Shown: piece after piece, positions 46,718 to 58,599 of the stretch
Layout: the number at the start of each line of letters is the position of its first letter
How positions within the stretch are numbered: position 1 is the stretch's first letter
Assembly: GCF_026914265.1 (NCBI RefSeq)
Contig: NC_069132.1
Coordinates: 35,458,932 to 35,522,931 of the forward strand
DNA length: 64,000 nt
Origin: Mya arenaria
Lineage: Eukaryota; Mollusca; Bivalvia; Myida; Myidae
Reading direction: 5' to 3'
Translations under genes and position numbers: made by a program
The notes under the pieces: model-generated
What the model was told of the DNA's origin: nothing
The model's input: the letters and a program-made list of their open reading frames with translations, nothing else
The model's database searches: none

Positions 46718-47612
46718 TGATACAGTACTAGAATTCACAGATTCAGCATCGCACATTCCCCAATGTTGTTAGTTCTTAACTATAAGAATAACTTCTTGAG
46801 TTTTCCATCTAAAGTAAACTCTTCACAATAAATTATAATTTTGTTTTTATCAAAAATCACGAATTAATCATCGTGCCTAAAAGTCCTCTAGTCTAAAATA
46901 ATAAACGTGTTATACTGGATTCTTAGACTAATCCCTAGCATCTAAACGAGTTTGTGCAAAAACAGGGGTTTTGAATAAAAAATGAAGTTGTATTAAGAGA
47001 AGTATTTTATGTTTGAAATAGATAATATAGGTGTAACATGCGACATCAAACAAGGCCAACAGATCCCTTCAGAGAAAAGCAAGCTCTACCTTGAAGGGGA
47101 CCGCTGGTCTTTATATACAGTTAATTCTCATCCACACAGAGCCCGGGCCTTGCTAATTTGCATATTAACAACCAAGTAAACATACATACTATTAACGTAC
47201 CTCCCTGTATAACGATATGTTATACTATGAACCCACATCCGCCTACAGCGGACCATTTCAAAGGTTTATATTCATATTTTACAATGTAAGTGCAAATATA
47301 TTTTGCTCAAAACAAGCATTAAATGCATTAAAACACAGGATTTACCATTCCAATAAAACGAAACTATACTGACACAGACAACAATTACGCAAACCGTAAC
47401 AACTCGGCCATCTCCGGAGAGCTTCGAGATAGACCTTGTAATTACGATGGTAACAATCATCGAGGTTAGTCGATTGTTGTAAACCTTTGAACCCCAGTCT
47501 TGCAGGTACCCTTCATGTTTATATCATTATGTTTTGACGGTAGAAAATGAAAAAAACCCATCAAACTCATAATAATTTGTTGGATATTTATTGTGTACGG
47601 AACAGAATAACA
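46718..47612. other. No gene; shared 42-bp segment
   Basis: Holds, at 47395-47436, the inverse of 24558-24599. No recognised gene. Confidence 0.45.
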
Positions 47613-48058
47613 TTTTCTCCCACCTCAGATAAGTAAATCCATTAATTTAACCATGCTAGAAATTCTTATCTTGCCCACGGGCGAAGATAAAATGCCCATA
47701 TGGAACTTCTTTTAGTGGTCACCACATTGTAATTACCCCCCTTGTTTAAGACTGTCGTCTGTAGCGCATCATGGAAACCTTGTCTTGTGGCAATATTTAG
47801 AACGCTAGTTTATTATTTCTCGCTTCAAATGTCACCAGAAAACAGTTTTCACGCACCTTTCAAGAAATTATGCATCACTCTTCTTAGAACTATTTAAAGA
47901 CCGATCAGACCATTAACACACTCTGAATCACTGCGCAAATATCTATGACAACCACAAATTATCGCATATCCGTACGCAATTATTTTCACTAAGCACAAAA
48001 GAGTTCCAGCAAAAAAATACATTTTAACTAAATTTGGTTTAACTGAGGTGGGAGAAAA
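47613..48058. mobile_element. TIR element, 16-bp perfect ends
   Basis: TTTTCTCCCACCTCAG at 47613-47628 and CTGAGGTGGGAGAAAA at 48043-48058. 446 bp, no coding frame; inner ATCTTGCCC-acg-GGCGAAGAT near 47673. Target duplication not clear. Confidence 0.7.
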
Positions 48059-48080
48059 AGCATCTACCATAGCCGCTCAT

Positions 48081-48186
48081 GTAAGATAGGTTCATCTTGA
48101 CCCTCGCGCATGTTGTTTTGCGGAAACGAGGTTTACCGAGTTTCCGCAAAACACCCTACGCTCGGGTCGGAATGAACCTATCTTAC
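48081..48186. repeat. 106-bp foldback hairpin
   Basis: GTAAGATAGGTTCA / TGAACCTATCTTAC outer stem and TTTTGCGGAAAC / GTTTCCGCAAAA inner stem, with short unpaired parts. Only 22 bp from the TIR element to its left. Confidence 0.85.
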
Positions 48187-48762
48187 ACTCTCAGTTAAAT
48201 TGTATAATTATTTGGATTACTTGACCACAATGACAGCCCTCCCTTCCGGCTACCTAACAGCCCATCCTACCCATATTTGTGTGCAGGGGCGTAGCTTCAT
48301 GTTTGCTTGTAGGCTGTGCCTTGTACATTTTTTAAAAATCACAAAATTTTAATATTCGAAAAATGCAATAAAAACTGATCACGTTAACTAATCAAACACA
48401 TTGAACAGCTCAAAAAGTTTAATTTACGTTTACCATAGAACAATCAAGAAATTTCATTAATATTTAGTAGAATGTAAATTTATTGAACCAAACACTTTTA
48501 TCAGGCTTTATTGCTTAAAAAAGGTTCCCCGTTGTGCTATTGACATGAAATCTAGCTTACAGGGCTAGTACAGAACACATTTTGCAAGCGTTTGTGAAAT
48601 CCAACGCCCGCATATGTTTTGAAAAAATATGTGAAAAGATAGCGGCCCGGTTTACCTTAAAAGTAGAAGTCAAAGCTTTAAAATCCATAGTGTGTATAGT
48701 GGATGCTAAAGCCCGAAAATTAGAGTTTGAACTACGTGATTTTATTATAATCATTGCATATA

Positions 48763-48770
<8 letters not shown>
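48187..48770. other. No recognised gene
   Basis: CAGGGGCGTAGCTTCATG near 48295 looks like one end of a hAT element; no partner found. A 65-codon frame on each strand at 48557-48754 has no recognisable domain. Confidence 0.4.

Positions 48771-48818
<48 letters not shown>
48771..48818. repeat. (TA)n microsatellite
   Basis: About 24 uninterrupted TA units, preceded by a short interrupted run from 48758. Confidence 0.95.
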
Positions 48819-48822
<4 letters not shown>

Positions 48823-48854
48823 AGTGTGAGAAATGTGAATAGTCCATTGCTTTT

Positions 48855-48936
48855 TTCTTCCGTTTGTATATACTGACGGTGTTCAAAGGTCAATGTCACA
48901 TCGGAAGCATTCTTCACACACTGTGACAGCTCTTGC
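48855..48936 (+). mobile_element. Solo right arm of a pearl-like element
   Basis: AAAGGTCAATGTCACATCGG, GCATTCT, hairpin TCACA-cac-TGTGA and CAGCTCTTG match the right arm of the 14663-16860 element over about 80 bases. Confidence 0.65.
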
Positions 48937-49132
48937 TTAATCATTTTCTGTTTGTGAAATTGGTTCAGTGTGGTTAAAATTGGTCGGTTTTTAGAAGCCT
49001 TGATTTCTAGTACTGGTATGTGTTTTACAATATCAAGACATTAATAGCAATTTCATTTTTTTAACAGTTTTAATTTGTTTGAGTATCAGTTTTACTAATT
49101 TTGAAAATAAAATTGCTAATGACTCTTTTCAG

Positions 49133-49248
49133 AATGCTGCCACCATATCGTTCAAGATTGCAAACTGTGGGTCAACACAAAATCACTATTTGAAGAATAA
49201 CCTTGGTGAAGTAGAGCTGCAGCTGTGGCCACTTTAACACAGATGAGG
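49133..49248 (+). pseudogene. Decayed duplicate of a host exon
   Basis: After GACTCTTTTCAG, IVQDCKLWVNTKSLFEE is followed by stops and then SRAAAVATLTQMR before a GTATGT donor. The exon and at least 70 bp of upstream and 130 bp of downstream intron (GAGTATCAGTTTTAC.., GTATGTCATACTTTTAGTC..) resemble 53511-53618 and its flanks, so this is a duplicated but broken exon. Confidence 0.5.
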
Positions 49249-49383
49249 GTATGTCATACTTTTAGTCCCCAATCTGCTTTAAACATGAATGTTCTCATTC
49301 ATGAATTATCCGATGCTGTAAAAATTCGCCTGATATCCGAATGTCACTGTCGTGTCAAGGTCATATTTGGAGGTCATTATATT

Positions 49384-50880
49384 TATACCCCCGACAAACA
49401 AAGTTTGAACGGGGTATATTGGAGTCACCCTGTGGTCGGTCAGTCAGTCGGTCGGTCCGTTGCAATTTACCTTGTCCGGAGCATAACTTAAAAACTACTG
49501 GATGGAATTGGATTAAACTTCACACAATGATAGAGCATAATGAGAGAAAGTGCAGTGTTCAATAACCATAACTCTATTTTTGCTTATTACTGAGTTATTG
49601 CCCTTGGTTACTTTTGTTTGTCCGGAGTATAACTTGAAAAGTACTGGATGGAATTCATTGGAACTTCATACAATGGTAAAGCACAATGAGAGGAAGTGTA
49701 GTATTCAAGAACCATAACTCTACTTTAGCTAATTTCTGAGTTATTGCCCTTTATTTGTTTTTTGCTTTCAATTATTTTTCCAGACATTAACTTGCAAACT
49801 TCTTGGTGGAATTTATTTAAACTTAATACAATGGTAAAGCACAATGAGAGGAAGTGCAGTGCACAAGAACCATAACTCTATTTCAGCCAGTTACAGAGTT
49901 ACTGCCCTTTGTTACTTTTTCTTGTCTGGAGCATAACTTGAAAACTATTGGATGGAATTCAATAAAACTTCATGCAGTGATAGATCATAATGAGAGGGAG
50001 TGCAGTGTACAGGAACCGCAATTCTATTTCAGCTAATTGCAGAGTTACTGCCCTTTGTTACTTTTTCTCGTCCGGAGTATGACTTAAGACTAATGGATGG
50101 AATTTTATAAAAGTTCATACAGTGATAAATCATAATGAGAGAGAGTGCAGTGTACAGGAACTGCAATTCTATTTCAGCCAATTACAAAGTTACTGCCCTT
50201 TGTTACTTTTTCTTGTCCAGAGCATAACTTGAAGACTAATGGATGGAATTTTATAAAAGTTCATACAGTGATAAATCATAATGAGAGAGAGTGCAGTGTA
50301 CAGGAACCGCAATTATATTATAGCCAATTACATAGTTACTACCCTTTGTTACTTTTTCTTGTCCGGAGCATGACTTGAAAACTATTGGATGGAATTTTAT
50401 AAAACTTCATACAGTGATAGATCATAATGAGAGGAAGTGCAGTGTACAGGAACCGCAATTCTATTTCAGCTAATTACAGAGTTACTGCCCTTTGTTTCTT
50501 TTTCTTGTCCAGAGCATAACTTGAAAACTATTGGATGGAATTTAATAAAACTTCATACAGTGATTGATCATAATGAGAGGGAGTGCCGGGCATAGGAACT
50601 GCAATTCTATTTCAGCCAATTACAGAGTTACTGCCCTTTGTTACTTTTTCTTGTCTGGAGCATAACTTGAAAACTATCGGTTGGAATTTAATAAAACTTC
50701 ATGCAGTGATAGATCATAATGAGAGGGAGTGCAGTGTACAGGAACCGCAATTCTATTTCAGCCAATTAAAGTTACTTGAAAACTACTAGATGGAACAGCA
50801 TAAAACTTCATACAATGATAAATCATTATGAGAGGCGGCGTTCTGGGGTATTAATCACCTTCAGTGATAGCTCTAGTTGT
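49384..50880 (+). mobile_element. Pearl-like element, about 10 units of 146 bp
   Basis: Left hairpin TATACCCCCGACAAAC..GTTTGAACGGGGTATA, CGGTCAGT-type run (49435-49465), units at about 49475, 49618, 49774, 49919, 50068, 50214, 50360, 50506, 50652 and 50775 with CTTGTCCGGAGCATAACTTG and CCATAACTCTATTT/CCGCAATTCTATTTC. Right end GGGGTATTAATCAC-cttca-GTGATAGCTCTAGTTGT. It inserted into a duplicated segment whose uninterrupted copy is at 53,690-53,710. The small frames within are shadows. Confidence 0.8.
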
Positions 50881-51412
50881 TTTCAAAACTCTATACATGG
50901 TATTATTTCATTGCTGAAGCTTCAAAAATGAGAAAATAGGATAACAGGTCACTGTCAAGGGTCATCCAAACACAACATTGTTATTTGTTTACAGGAATGT
51001 GAAATGGTCAAAATTTATTCGTTGAAGTTTGAAAAATAGGACAGTAGGTCAAAAAGGGTTGAATCGAGTTTGACCCATGTAACTTGCATAATCTTGGTAG
51101 AGGACAACTATTTGATGCTCGTAACAAATTATGAAATGTCAAGCTGTGTAAGATGAGAAGATTTTTCGAGAAGTCAAAAAGAAACCTCATGGCATAGCGA
51201 GTTTTTTTTTAACCCAGAGGCATAATTTGATTTTCACAAGCAAAAGTGTAAGACACATGAACAATGGATAGCGCAACATCCCATAAAACTGCTATAAACT
51301 ATGAGGATTTGTTAAAACTACAATATGAACAGCCATAAGCAACAATGTCTCTATTTCATCCAACAACAGATGGCTTTCAATATATGCATGAGGGGTAGTT
51401 TGTAAGCTTATT
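50881..51412. other. No gene; remnant of pearl-like core
   Basis: GTAGAGGACAACTATTTGATG and AGATGAGAAGATTTTTCGAG at 51104-51170 resemble units of the 33.0-33.6 kb family. Otherwise nothing. Confidence 0.4.
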
Positions 51413-52417
51413 AACCAGGTTTTCACATAGTGAAACCTGGTTATTAGAATGACGGACGTCGTTGTTCAGGCAGCTGGCGGGCGGCCGGGCAGTGTCAAAC
51501 TCACCTATGAAACTGAATAACTTTAGTAAGGGTAGACATATCTGGACCAAACTTTGTCTATAGAAAGAGTTTATGGGTACCTTTCATGGGATTGCGTTTG
51601 GGGTCCCTAGGGTCAAGGTTAAGGTCACTGTTACTAAAAATAGAACAACGGTTGAAACTGAATAACTTTAGTTAGGGATGACATATCTTGACTAAACTTG
51701 GTCTATAGGAAGAGTTTATGGAGACCTTGCATGGGATTGCGTTTGGGGTCCCTAGGGTCAAGGTCAAGGTCACTAATACTTAAAATAGAAAAACAGTTGG
51801 AACTGAATAACTTTAGTAAGGGTTGACATATCTTGACCAAACTTGGTCTATAGGAAGAGTTTGTGGATACTTTCTTGGGATTGTGTTTGGGGTCCCTAGG
51901 ATCAAGGTCAAGGTCACTGTTACTAAAAATAGAAAAATGGTTGAAACTGAATAACTTTAGTCAGGATCCATATATCTTGACCAAACTAGGTATAAGGGAA
52001 GAGTTTATGGATACCTTTCATGGGATTGCATTTTGGGTCCCTAGGGTCAAGGTATAGGTCACTGTTACTAAAATTAGAAAAATAGTTGAAACTGAATTAC
52101 TTTAGAGAGGGTCCACATATATTGACCAAACTTGGTATAAAGGAAGAGTTTATGGATACCTTTCATGCGATTGCGTTTGGGGTCCCTAGATTCAAGGTCA
52201 AGGTCAGTGTTACTAAAAATAGAAAAATGGTTGAAACTGAATAACTTACACGTTAGGGTTGACATATCTTGACCCAACTTGGTATAAAGGAAAAGTTTAT
52301 GGATACCTTTCAATGGATTGCCTTTGGGGTCCCTACGGTCAAGGTCACTGTTACTAAAAATAGAAAAACAGACACAGGCTAAAGTTCTTCTGTCAATCAT
52401 TAAAAAGCTGGTTTCAT
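51413..52417 (+). mobile_element. Pearl-like element, 6 units of about 145 bp
   Basis: Left hairpin AACCAGGTTTTCAC-ata-GTGAAACCTGGTT (51413-51442); units start AACTGAATAAC at 51511, 51658, 51800, 51946, 52090 and 52234, each with GGTCCCTAGGGTCAAGGTCA. Right arm AATCATTAAAAAGCTGGTTT at 52397-52416. Confidence 0.75.
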
Positions 52418-52454
52418 CCATGCAACGTTTATTGTTAATACTTGTACTGGAAAC

Positions 52455-52612
52455 CCTGCCCATTCGGCAAGTGCTCTGTTAAGATTGTTAGTCATTTTAG
52501 GTTTTTGGAGCATAGTGCACAGACAAAATGTAACCCTGGTTAGATCTACCTTGGTTCTTAAACGTGCACAAGTGTATAGCCCTGACACAAGGGACACCCA
52601 TTAAACGCATGC
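52455..52612 (-). mobile_element. SINE copy without tRNA head
   Basis: GCCCATTCGGCAAGTGCTCT, AGCATAGTGCACAGACA and TGTAACCCTGGTTAGA match the tail and body of the 40692-40946 SINE; the match ends near CCCATTAAACGC, before the promoter boxes. Confidence 0.7.
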
Positions 52613-53510
52613 CGGACATAGATTGATCACAATAGCTCACCTTGTGCTAAGTTGACCTAAAAAATATAGATATTATTTGATTTGTGAAAAGCAATCAATA
52701 TTTAAATCGCTGTTAATACTTGTTGAGGAAAACAAAAACAAATACCTTTATTTAGCTCATTGTAATAAGAGAATGCAAATAATTAGTTTTGGCATGTCAT
52801 AAATGTGAATTGTAAGAAAAAAATGAAACTTGTAAAATTTGTTTGATGATAATTATGCTAAACTAGGTCAAGTAACAGGCTTCCTTAATATTTAAGCAAA
52901 TGACTTGAACGAATGGGGAGGAGGTCCAACCCATCCAAACAGGATCACCTGTCCAAACAGGATCGGTAATTATAAAACAAAACAAAAACTCAATTTAGCA
53001 CGTTCAAAAGCCAGTGAAATGGATTAGAACATTATGAATTGTTCAATATCACCATCTTCTAATGCAGTGTGGCGCCTGCTAAACATATATCTACTCAATT
53101 TGTGTACATTGTGTATGATCAATATTTTAATTCCAATTGATAATAATTTGAAAATAAACTCGAGATTGATTACTGTATATTTGTTTGGTAATAATGTGCT
53201 GATGTTGCTGCTAATGCTATAGGATAATGTTGCTGTGTACTCTGATAAAGATGATGATGATGATGATGATGATGATCAAACTTGGTGTAGGTCAGAATGA
53301 ACGACGTAATTAGTGTAAGTATGGATAGGCTACCAGTAAAGTCAGAATATCTTTTGGGGAATTTTAGTACATAAAAAATATTTGTAGTATATGTTTTAAA
53401 AAATCCAGACTTTAATAGTAGTCGATGTACCGTTTTTGTACAGTTTATATTATTTTGAGTATCAGTTATACAATTTTTAAAAATAAAAAAGTGATCATAC
53501 CTTCTTTCAG
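52613..53510. other. No gene; intron-like
   Basis: GATCACAATAGCTCACC near 52625 is a pearl-like end word. A GAT microsatellite lies at 53247-53275. From about 53370 the sequence resembles 49,000-49,132 (duplicated segment). Confidence 0.45.
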
Positions 53511-53618
53511 AATTTCAACAATGTCCTTAGACAATCGCGGACGTGGGTTGTGAAAAAGAATCCAAAATTTTTTTGGAGGGATAAGGAGGCCGTCATAGCC
53601 ACAGTGACGAAGACAAGG
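53511..53618 (+). CDS. Candidate internal exon, plus-strand host gene
   Basis: Between ACCTTCTTTCAG and GTATGT; 108 bases open only in phase 0: NFNNVLRQSRTWVVKKNPKF, FWRDKEAVIATVTKTR. I recognise no domain. A diverged duplicate is at 49133-49248; the stretch W-V-x-K-x-x-x-x-F and ATxTxxR is shared. Basic residues suggest a helical or nucleic-acid-binding part, but that is a guess. The next candidate exons are 56173, 57354, 61756 and 62581. Confidence 0.45.
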
Positions 53619-54198
53619 GTATGTCATACTTTTAGTCATATGCTGTAAACATCTGCCTCAGTTACCACAATGTCATGTGTCAAGGTCATATTTGGAAGTC
53701 ATTATAATTTGGCCATTATGAACATCAATACAATTGTCAATGTCTCAGTCCAAACTTTATCATAAATTGATTGAAAATATGTCCTACATTGGAAGATGTG
53801 TTGTTCATGCCACTTTTACCATGAAAATTGTCCCTTTATTATTTTGCTTTAAATCATCTGATAGTGGTTTTGCATGATAACACAAGAAAGTCAATGATTC
53901 AGCAGCTTCTTGGTGTATTATATTGATCTACAAGAATAGGAATTATTTTAAAAGCTATGAATAATCTTTCTGGATAATACTATTGTCATCATTGTTGTAC
54001 TAAAATTCAAATGCATCATGCTTGTAGTAAACACAATTTCACACCCTATTGCATGAAATACATTTTTCTAAAAACATTTGGAAACTAAATTCACTATTCG
54101 GTATCAGTGTTGTTCATATTTTGAAAGAAAATATAGCAGTATCAATTAAAACATGCAGGATGATATAAACACAAACATGCACAAATGTAACTTATAAT
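53619..54198. other. Intron-like sequence
   Basis: First 90 bases match 49,249-49,383; then AT-rich with nothing recognised. Confidence 0.4.
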
Positions 54199-56168
54199 TA
54201 TGCCCCCCTTCGAAGAAGAGGGGTATATTGCTTTGCACAGGCATGTCGGTATGTCCGTCGGTCCGTCAGTCGGTCCGTCGGTAGACCAAAGCTTGTCCGA
54301 CTGATAACTCAACCATTCCTGGACGTATGGTCATCAAACTTGACATGAAGGTTGGCCTGACCAGTAGATGACCCCTATTGATTTAAGGGCTCATCGGGTC
54401 AAAGGTCAAGGTCACAGTGACCTGTAATGGTAAATCATTTTAAAGCTTGTCCGAGTGATAACTCAACAATGCCTAGACCTTTGGTCATCAAACTTGATAT
54501 GGAAGTTGGGCCTGACCAGTAAATGACCCCTATTGTTTTTGGGGGTCATCGGGCCAAAGGTCATGTTCACAGTGACCTTTAATGGTAAAAGGTTGTCCGA
54601 GTGATAACTTGACAAAGTCAGCATCCATGGCCCTCATACTTGACATGGAGGTTGGGCCTGACCAGTAGATGACCCCTATGGCTTTGGAGGTCATTGGGCC
54701 AAAGGTCAAGGTCACAGTGATCTTGAATGGTAAAAGGTTGTTCTAGTGATAACTCGACATAGCCTGCACCCATGGCCCTCATACTTAACATGAAGGTTGG
54801 GCCTGTCCAGTAGATGACCCCTATTGATTTAAAGGCACATCGGGTCAAAGGTCAAGGTCAGTGTGACCTTTAATGTTAAATAATTTTAAAGCTTGTCCGA
54901 GTGATAACTCAACAATGTCTAGACCTGTAGTCATCAAACTTGATATGGATGTTGGGCCTGACCAATAGATGACCCCTATTGTTTTGGGGTGTCATCGGGC
55001 CAAAGGTCATGGTCACAGTGACCTTGAATGGTAAAAGGTTGTCGGAGTGATAACTTGACAATGCCTGCACCCATGGCCCTCATACTTGACATGGAGGTTG
55101 GGCCTGACCAGTAGATGACCCCTATTTTTTGGGGGATCATCGGGCCAAAGGTCAAAGTCACAGTGATCTTGAATGGTAAAAGGTTGTCTGTGTGATAACT
55201 CAACAATGCCTGCTCCTATGGCACTCATACTTGACATGGAGGTTGGGCCTGACCAGTAGATGACCCCTATTGTTTTGGGGGTCATCGGGCCAAAGGTCAA
55301 GGTCACAGTGATCTTGAATGGTAAAAGGTTGTCCGAATGATAACTCAACAATGCCTGCACCCATGGCCCTCAAACATGACTTGGAAGTTGAGCCTGACCA
55401 GTACATGACCCCTATTGATTTTAGGGGTCAAAGGTCAAGGTCACATTGACCTTGAAAGTAAACCCGACAATTCCTGGACCTATGGTCATAAAACTTGACA
55501 TGAAGGGTGGGCCTGACCAGTATATGACCCCTCTTGACTTTTGGGGTCATCGGGCCAAGGTCAAGGTCACAGTAACACTTAACGCAAATAAATCAACAAA
55601 TTTTCTCCCAGTGATATCTCAACAATGCCTGAACCTATGATCATCAAACTTGACATGGAAGTTGGGCCTGACCAGAAGATGACCCTTTTTGATTTTAGGA
55701 GTCATCGAGTCAAAGGTCAAGTTTACAGTGACCTTGAATGCGAAAATGTTTCGAGTGATAACTCGACAATGCCTGCACCCATGGCTCTCAAACTTGACTT
55801 GATGTTGCATCTGATCTGTACATGACCCCTTATGATTTTAGTGGTCATCGGGTCAAAGGTCAAGGTCATAGTGACCTTGAACGAACAAATCTTGTCTGTG
55901 TGATAACTTGTCAATGCCAGCATCCATGGCCCTCAGACTTGACATTTAGATTTTTTGTGACCAGCTGATGACTCCTAAAAGGTCATGGTCCTAACACACT
56001 CTTTCCTCACACTTTGAATGGTTATAATCTTAAAACTGTCTCAACGGCATCCAATGTCAGTGACAAACCAGCTGTCATTTCGGTCCATGCATATTTCATT
56101 CAATTGTCCATATAATCCTGACAACATGGCACTCAGGGGGGCATGATGTTTGACAAACATCTCTTGTT
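54199..56168 (+). mobile_element. Pearl-like element, about 12 units of 147 bp
   Basis: Left hairpin TATGCCCCCCTTCG..AGAGGGGTATA (54199-54227), CCGTCGGT run (54253-54285). Units: GATAACTC at 54303 and about every 147 bp to 55900, each with GGTTGGGCCTGACCAGTAGA and CCAAAGGTCAAGGTCACAGT; one unit near 55,440 is shortened. Right end GGGGGGCATGATGTTT-gac-AAACATCTCTTGTT, ending 4 bases before a candidate exon acceptor AG. Minus-strand frames (54530-55923) are shadows. Confidence 0.8.
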
Positions 56169-56172
56169 ACAG

Positions 56173-56225
56173 ATAGAGATGGAACAGGGTAGAACCCTGC
56201 AGGGCAACCTGGAGGCCCTGCTTAG
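56173..56225 (+). CDS. Candidate short exon, coiled-coil-like
   Basis: After CTCTTGTTACAG: IEMEQGRTLQGNLEALL, then a weak donor GTGACC. Hydrophobic heptad-like spacing. Directly downstream GGTGACCTCTG-(9)-CAGAGCTCACC is a hairpin of a pearl-like family, and beyond it ELTKKMEVLEKL followed by GTGAGT (56283) may be the rest of the same exon. So the exon may have been split by a small insertion. Confidence 0.35.
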
Positions 56226-56283
56226 GTGACCTCTGATCTAGCAGCAGAGCTCACCAAAAAAATGGAGGTTTTGGAAAAACTTG

Positions 56284-57353
56284 TGAGTATTAATTATGCC
56301 AAATGAAAATTTAAAACATAAATTAAAGCAAGTAATTTGGTATATACCCATATAGCAAATTCGTATGAAGTTGTACTTTGGGGTTGCACCTTGGAATTAG
56401 ATGTTCAGTTGATAATTGTAAACCAGAAGTTCTATTCAGTGCAGATACATACAACTTTATATAAAAATTAAAGATGGTTAATAGGAAACATACCATTAAT
56501 AAAAGGGTTGGGCTTAAGTCAAATTACAGAAATGAGGACAACAGGTTGGGCTATTGAACCTTACTGCAACTAAAGCTATGAAAAGTCTGCTTAGCTTGAC
56601 TAATTGACCAATTAGGAGAGCTGTTCCAATTGCGATGGCGTCAGCATTTGCTTACCATTTTACCATATTGATATAAGATTTTGCATGTACAGGCATGCTG
56701 TCATATCATGCAAATGCATCATTTATGTGATTCAAACTTTAGACCTGTTTTCTCATCTATACAACCTCCTTAAATTATTAACTTAGATTACTCTACCTTA
56801 CATAACCTTTTGGCATAGAATTCTGGTTATAGATTTGCATGATAGCAAACATAGGTTGGTATCTCAGCAACTACTTATGTATTGCATTCTGCATGCCTAT
56901 TAGTTGTGCCCATTTATTCTTGACTTAAAAATTCTGGTTAAGGTTTTTTTATGTAAGCACATATAAGTCAATATAAGTCAATAAGAAGAACAACTAGTTG
57001 ATGTAATGCATTGGAGCTTTAATCAAAAACCGTTTGATAACATGCATAGTGCAAACTTTGCCCCTTTATTATTTGACTTAATTCTCTATGCAATCTGTTA
57101 CAGAGATCCATTTAGATAGTACATGTTTACGGGTCAGTAGAAGAAATGTAATGTTTGCAAGTATAAAATGTGAATAAAAATAAAATATATTATTATTCCT
57201 AAACAATAAATATAAGTTGCACATGCTTCATAATTGTATGTGTTTTAAAGCAAGTGCTTTTAAGATCAATATGACTGAGGGCAAGGGACATGGGCAAGTG
57301 ATGGCATCTATACTGGTATTCATTTTATTACAAGAAAACATGTTGTTATCCAG
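56284..57353. other. Intron-like sequence
   Basis: AT-rich; no exon or repeat recognised. Confidence 0.4.
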
Positions 57354-57410
57354 GAGAAAGGTGCCACTGAAGTTGAAAACAGACTTCAGGAGTATGAGGA
57401 GGTAATAAAG
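57354..57410 (+). CDS. Candidate exon, coiled-coil-like
   Basis: Between GTTGTTATCCAG and GTAATA: EKGATEVENRLQEYEEVIK, 19 codons, phase 0. Glu/Lys-rich with hydrophobic heptads, like the other small exons here. The pyrimidine tract of the acceptor is poor. Confidence 0.35.
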
Positions 57411-58599
57411 GTAATAACCTTTTCAGGTTCAATTCATTGTTCATAGTCATATAAACAATTGTATACAATTAATTCTACCATACCATAAACAATAATTGAA
57501 ATTTTTAATGAAATCTGAGAATATACACTTTTTCCCCGCAGATAATTAACTCCAGGTTCTACTTTAAAATGCTAAAAAAATAGCATGACTTATGCATATT
57601 TAATGTTTCAGCTTCTTAGATATATTTATTTGTCAATTTTCAGTTGATATAACTTTAAACAAAACAATTAAGCATGAAAAATAGTAATAACGTTGGTCAA
57701 ACAGGTTATTTTAACTATTAGTTTACTATTAGGAACAAAAAACGAAAAGAAAACGCTGAGTAAATGCTTCAGTCATAGCAATATGTCATTAAAACATAAT
57801 TTATATACACCTTATATATTGTACCTTTCTTCAAGGGACATATTATAACTCACACGTTGTGTTTAAACCTTGTACTGGAAACACTAAAACATGGATACTG
57901 GCAAATAATTCGGCCAATATGGAAACTAGTAAGTAAAAATTAATATACTTTTGAAGTATGACATTTCATTTGTTAGTTTGTAAACTTAATGAGATGGCAT
58001 TGGTAGAAATTTATAAGAATGGCTGATGAGAAATAAGATTGGCCGTGGAATGTCACATGTGATAGTGCTGTAAAGTGATAGGCTTAAAGGCTAATGCATT
58101 AAGCATATGCTAATAACATACATGATAATGTTTTAAGAGTACACTCAAATTAATAAAAGATTTACTTCTTAAATTGCAAAAAAAAAAAATTATATTCACT
58201 TAAAATTCAATTTATATTGCCATGGTATGTTTCAGCAATCCTATTTGCAATAAGTAATATTTCTTTTTGGCAATTAATCTCATTGTAGACAGTGACAGAG
58301 AAACAAATGGCAATGTTGCCATTTGTCAGTAAGGAGGGGCTAAGCAAATACACAACGCCTCTACAGGTATACGCTCTGATTAAATCACCTTTATTAGTCA
58401 TTCATTAGAGTTCTTGATATGTCAGCTTCAGTTATGCCACCAGAATGTCAAACACTTGTCTAGAAATCATGTTTCTTTTTTAAATAAAGCTTTAGTCATG
58501 TATAAGAATCAGTAGTCCATTCATTTTAACAAACGCTATATAAGTCCGATTTTACTATATATCCAATATATATATTCTACACAGTATATTTAATGGGTC
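57411..58599. other. Intron-like sequence
   Basis: AT-rich; nothing recognised until the minisatellite begins in diverged form at about 58,590. Confidence 0.4.

Noticed and set aside
54530..55923. Overlapping minus-strand frames with IGVIYWSGPTSMSSMRAMG repeats
   Set aside because: Translation of the 147-bp core units of the pearl-like element; present in several frames and broken by frame changes.
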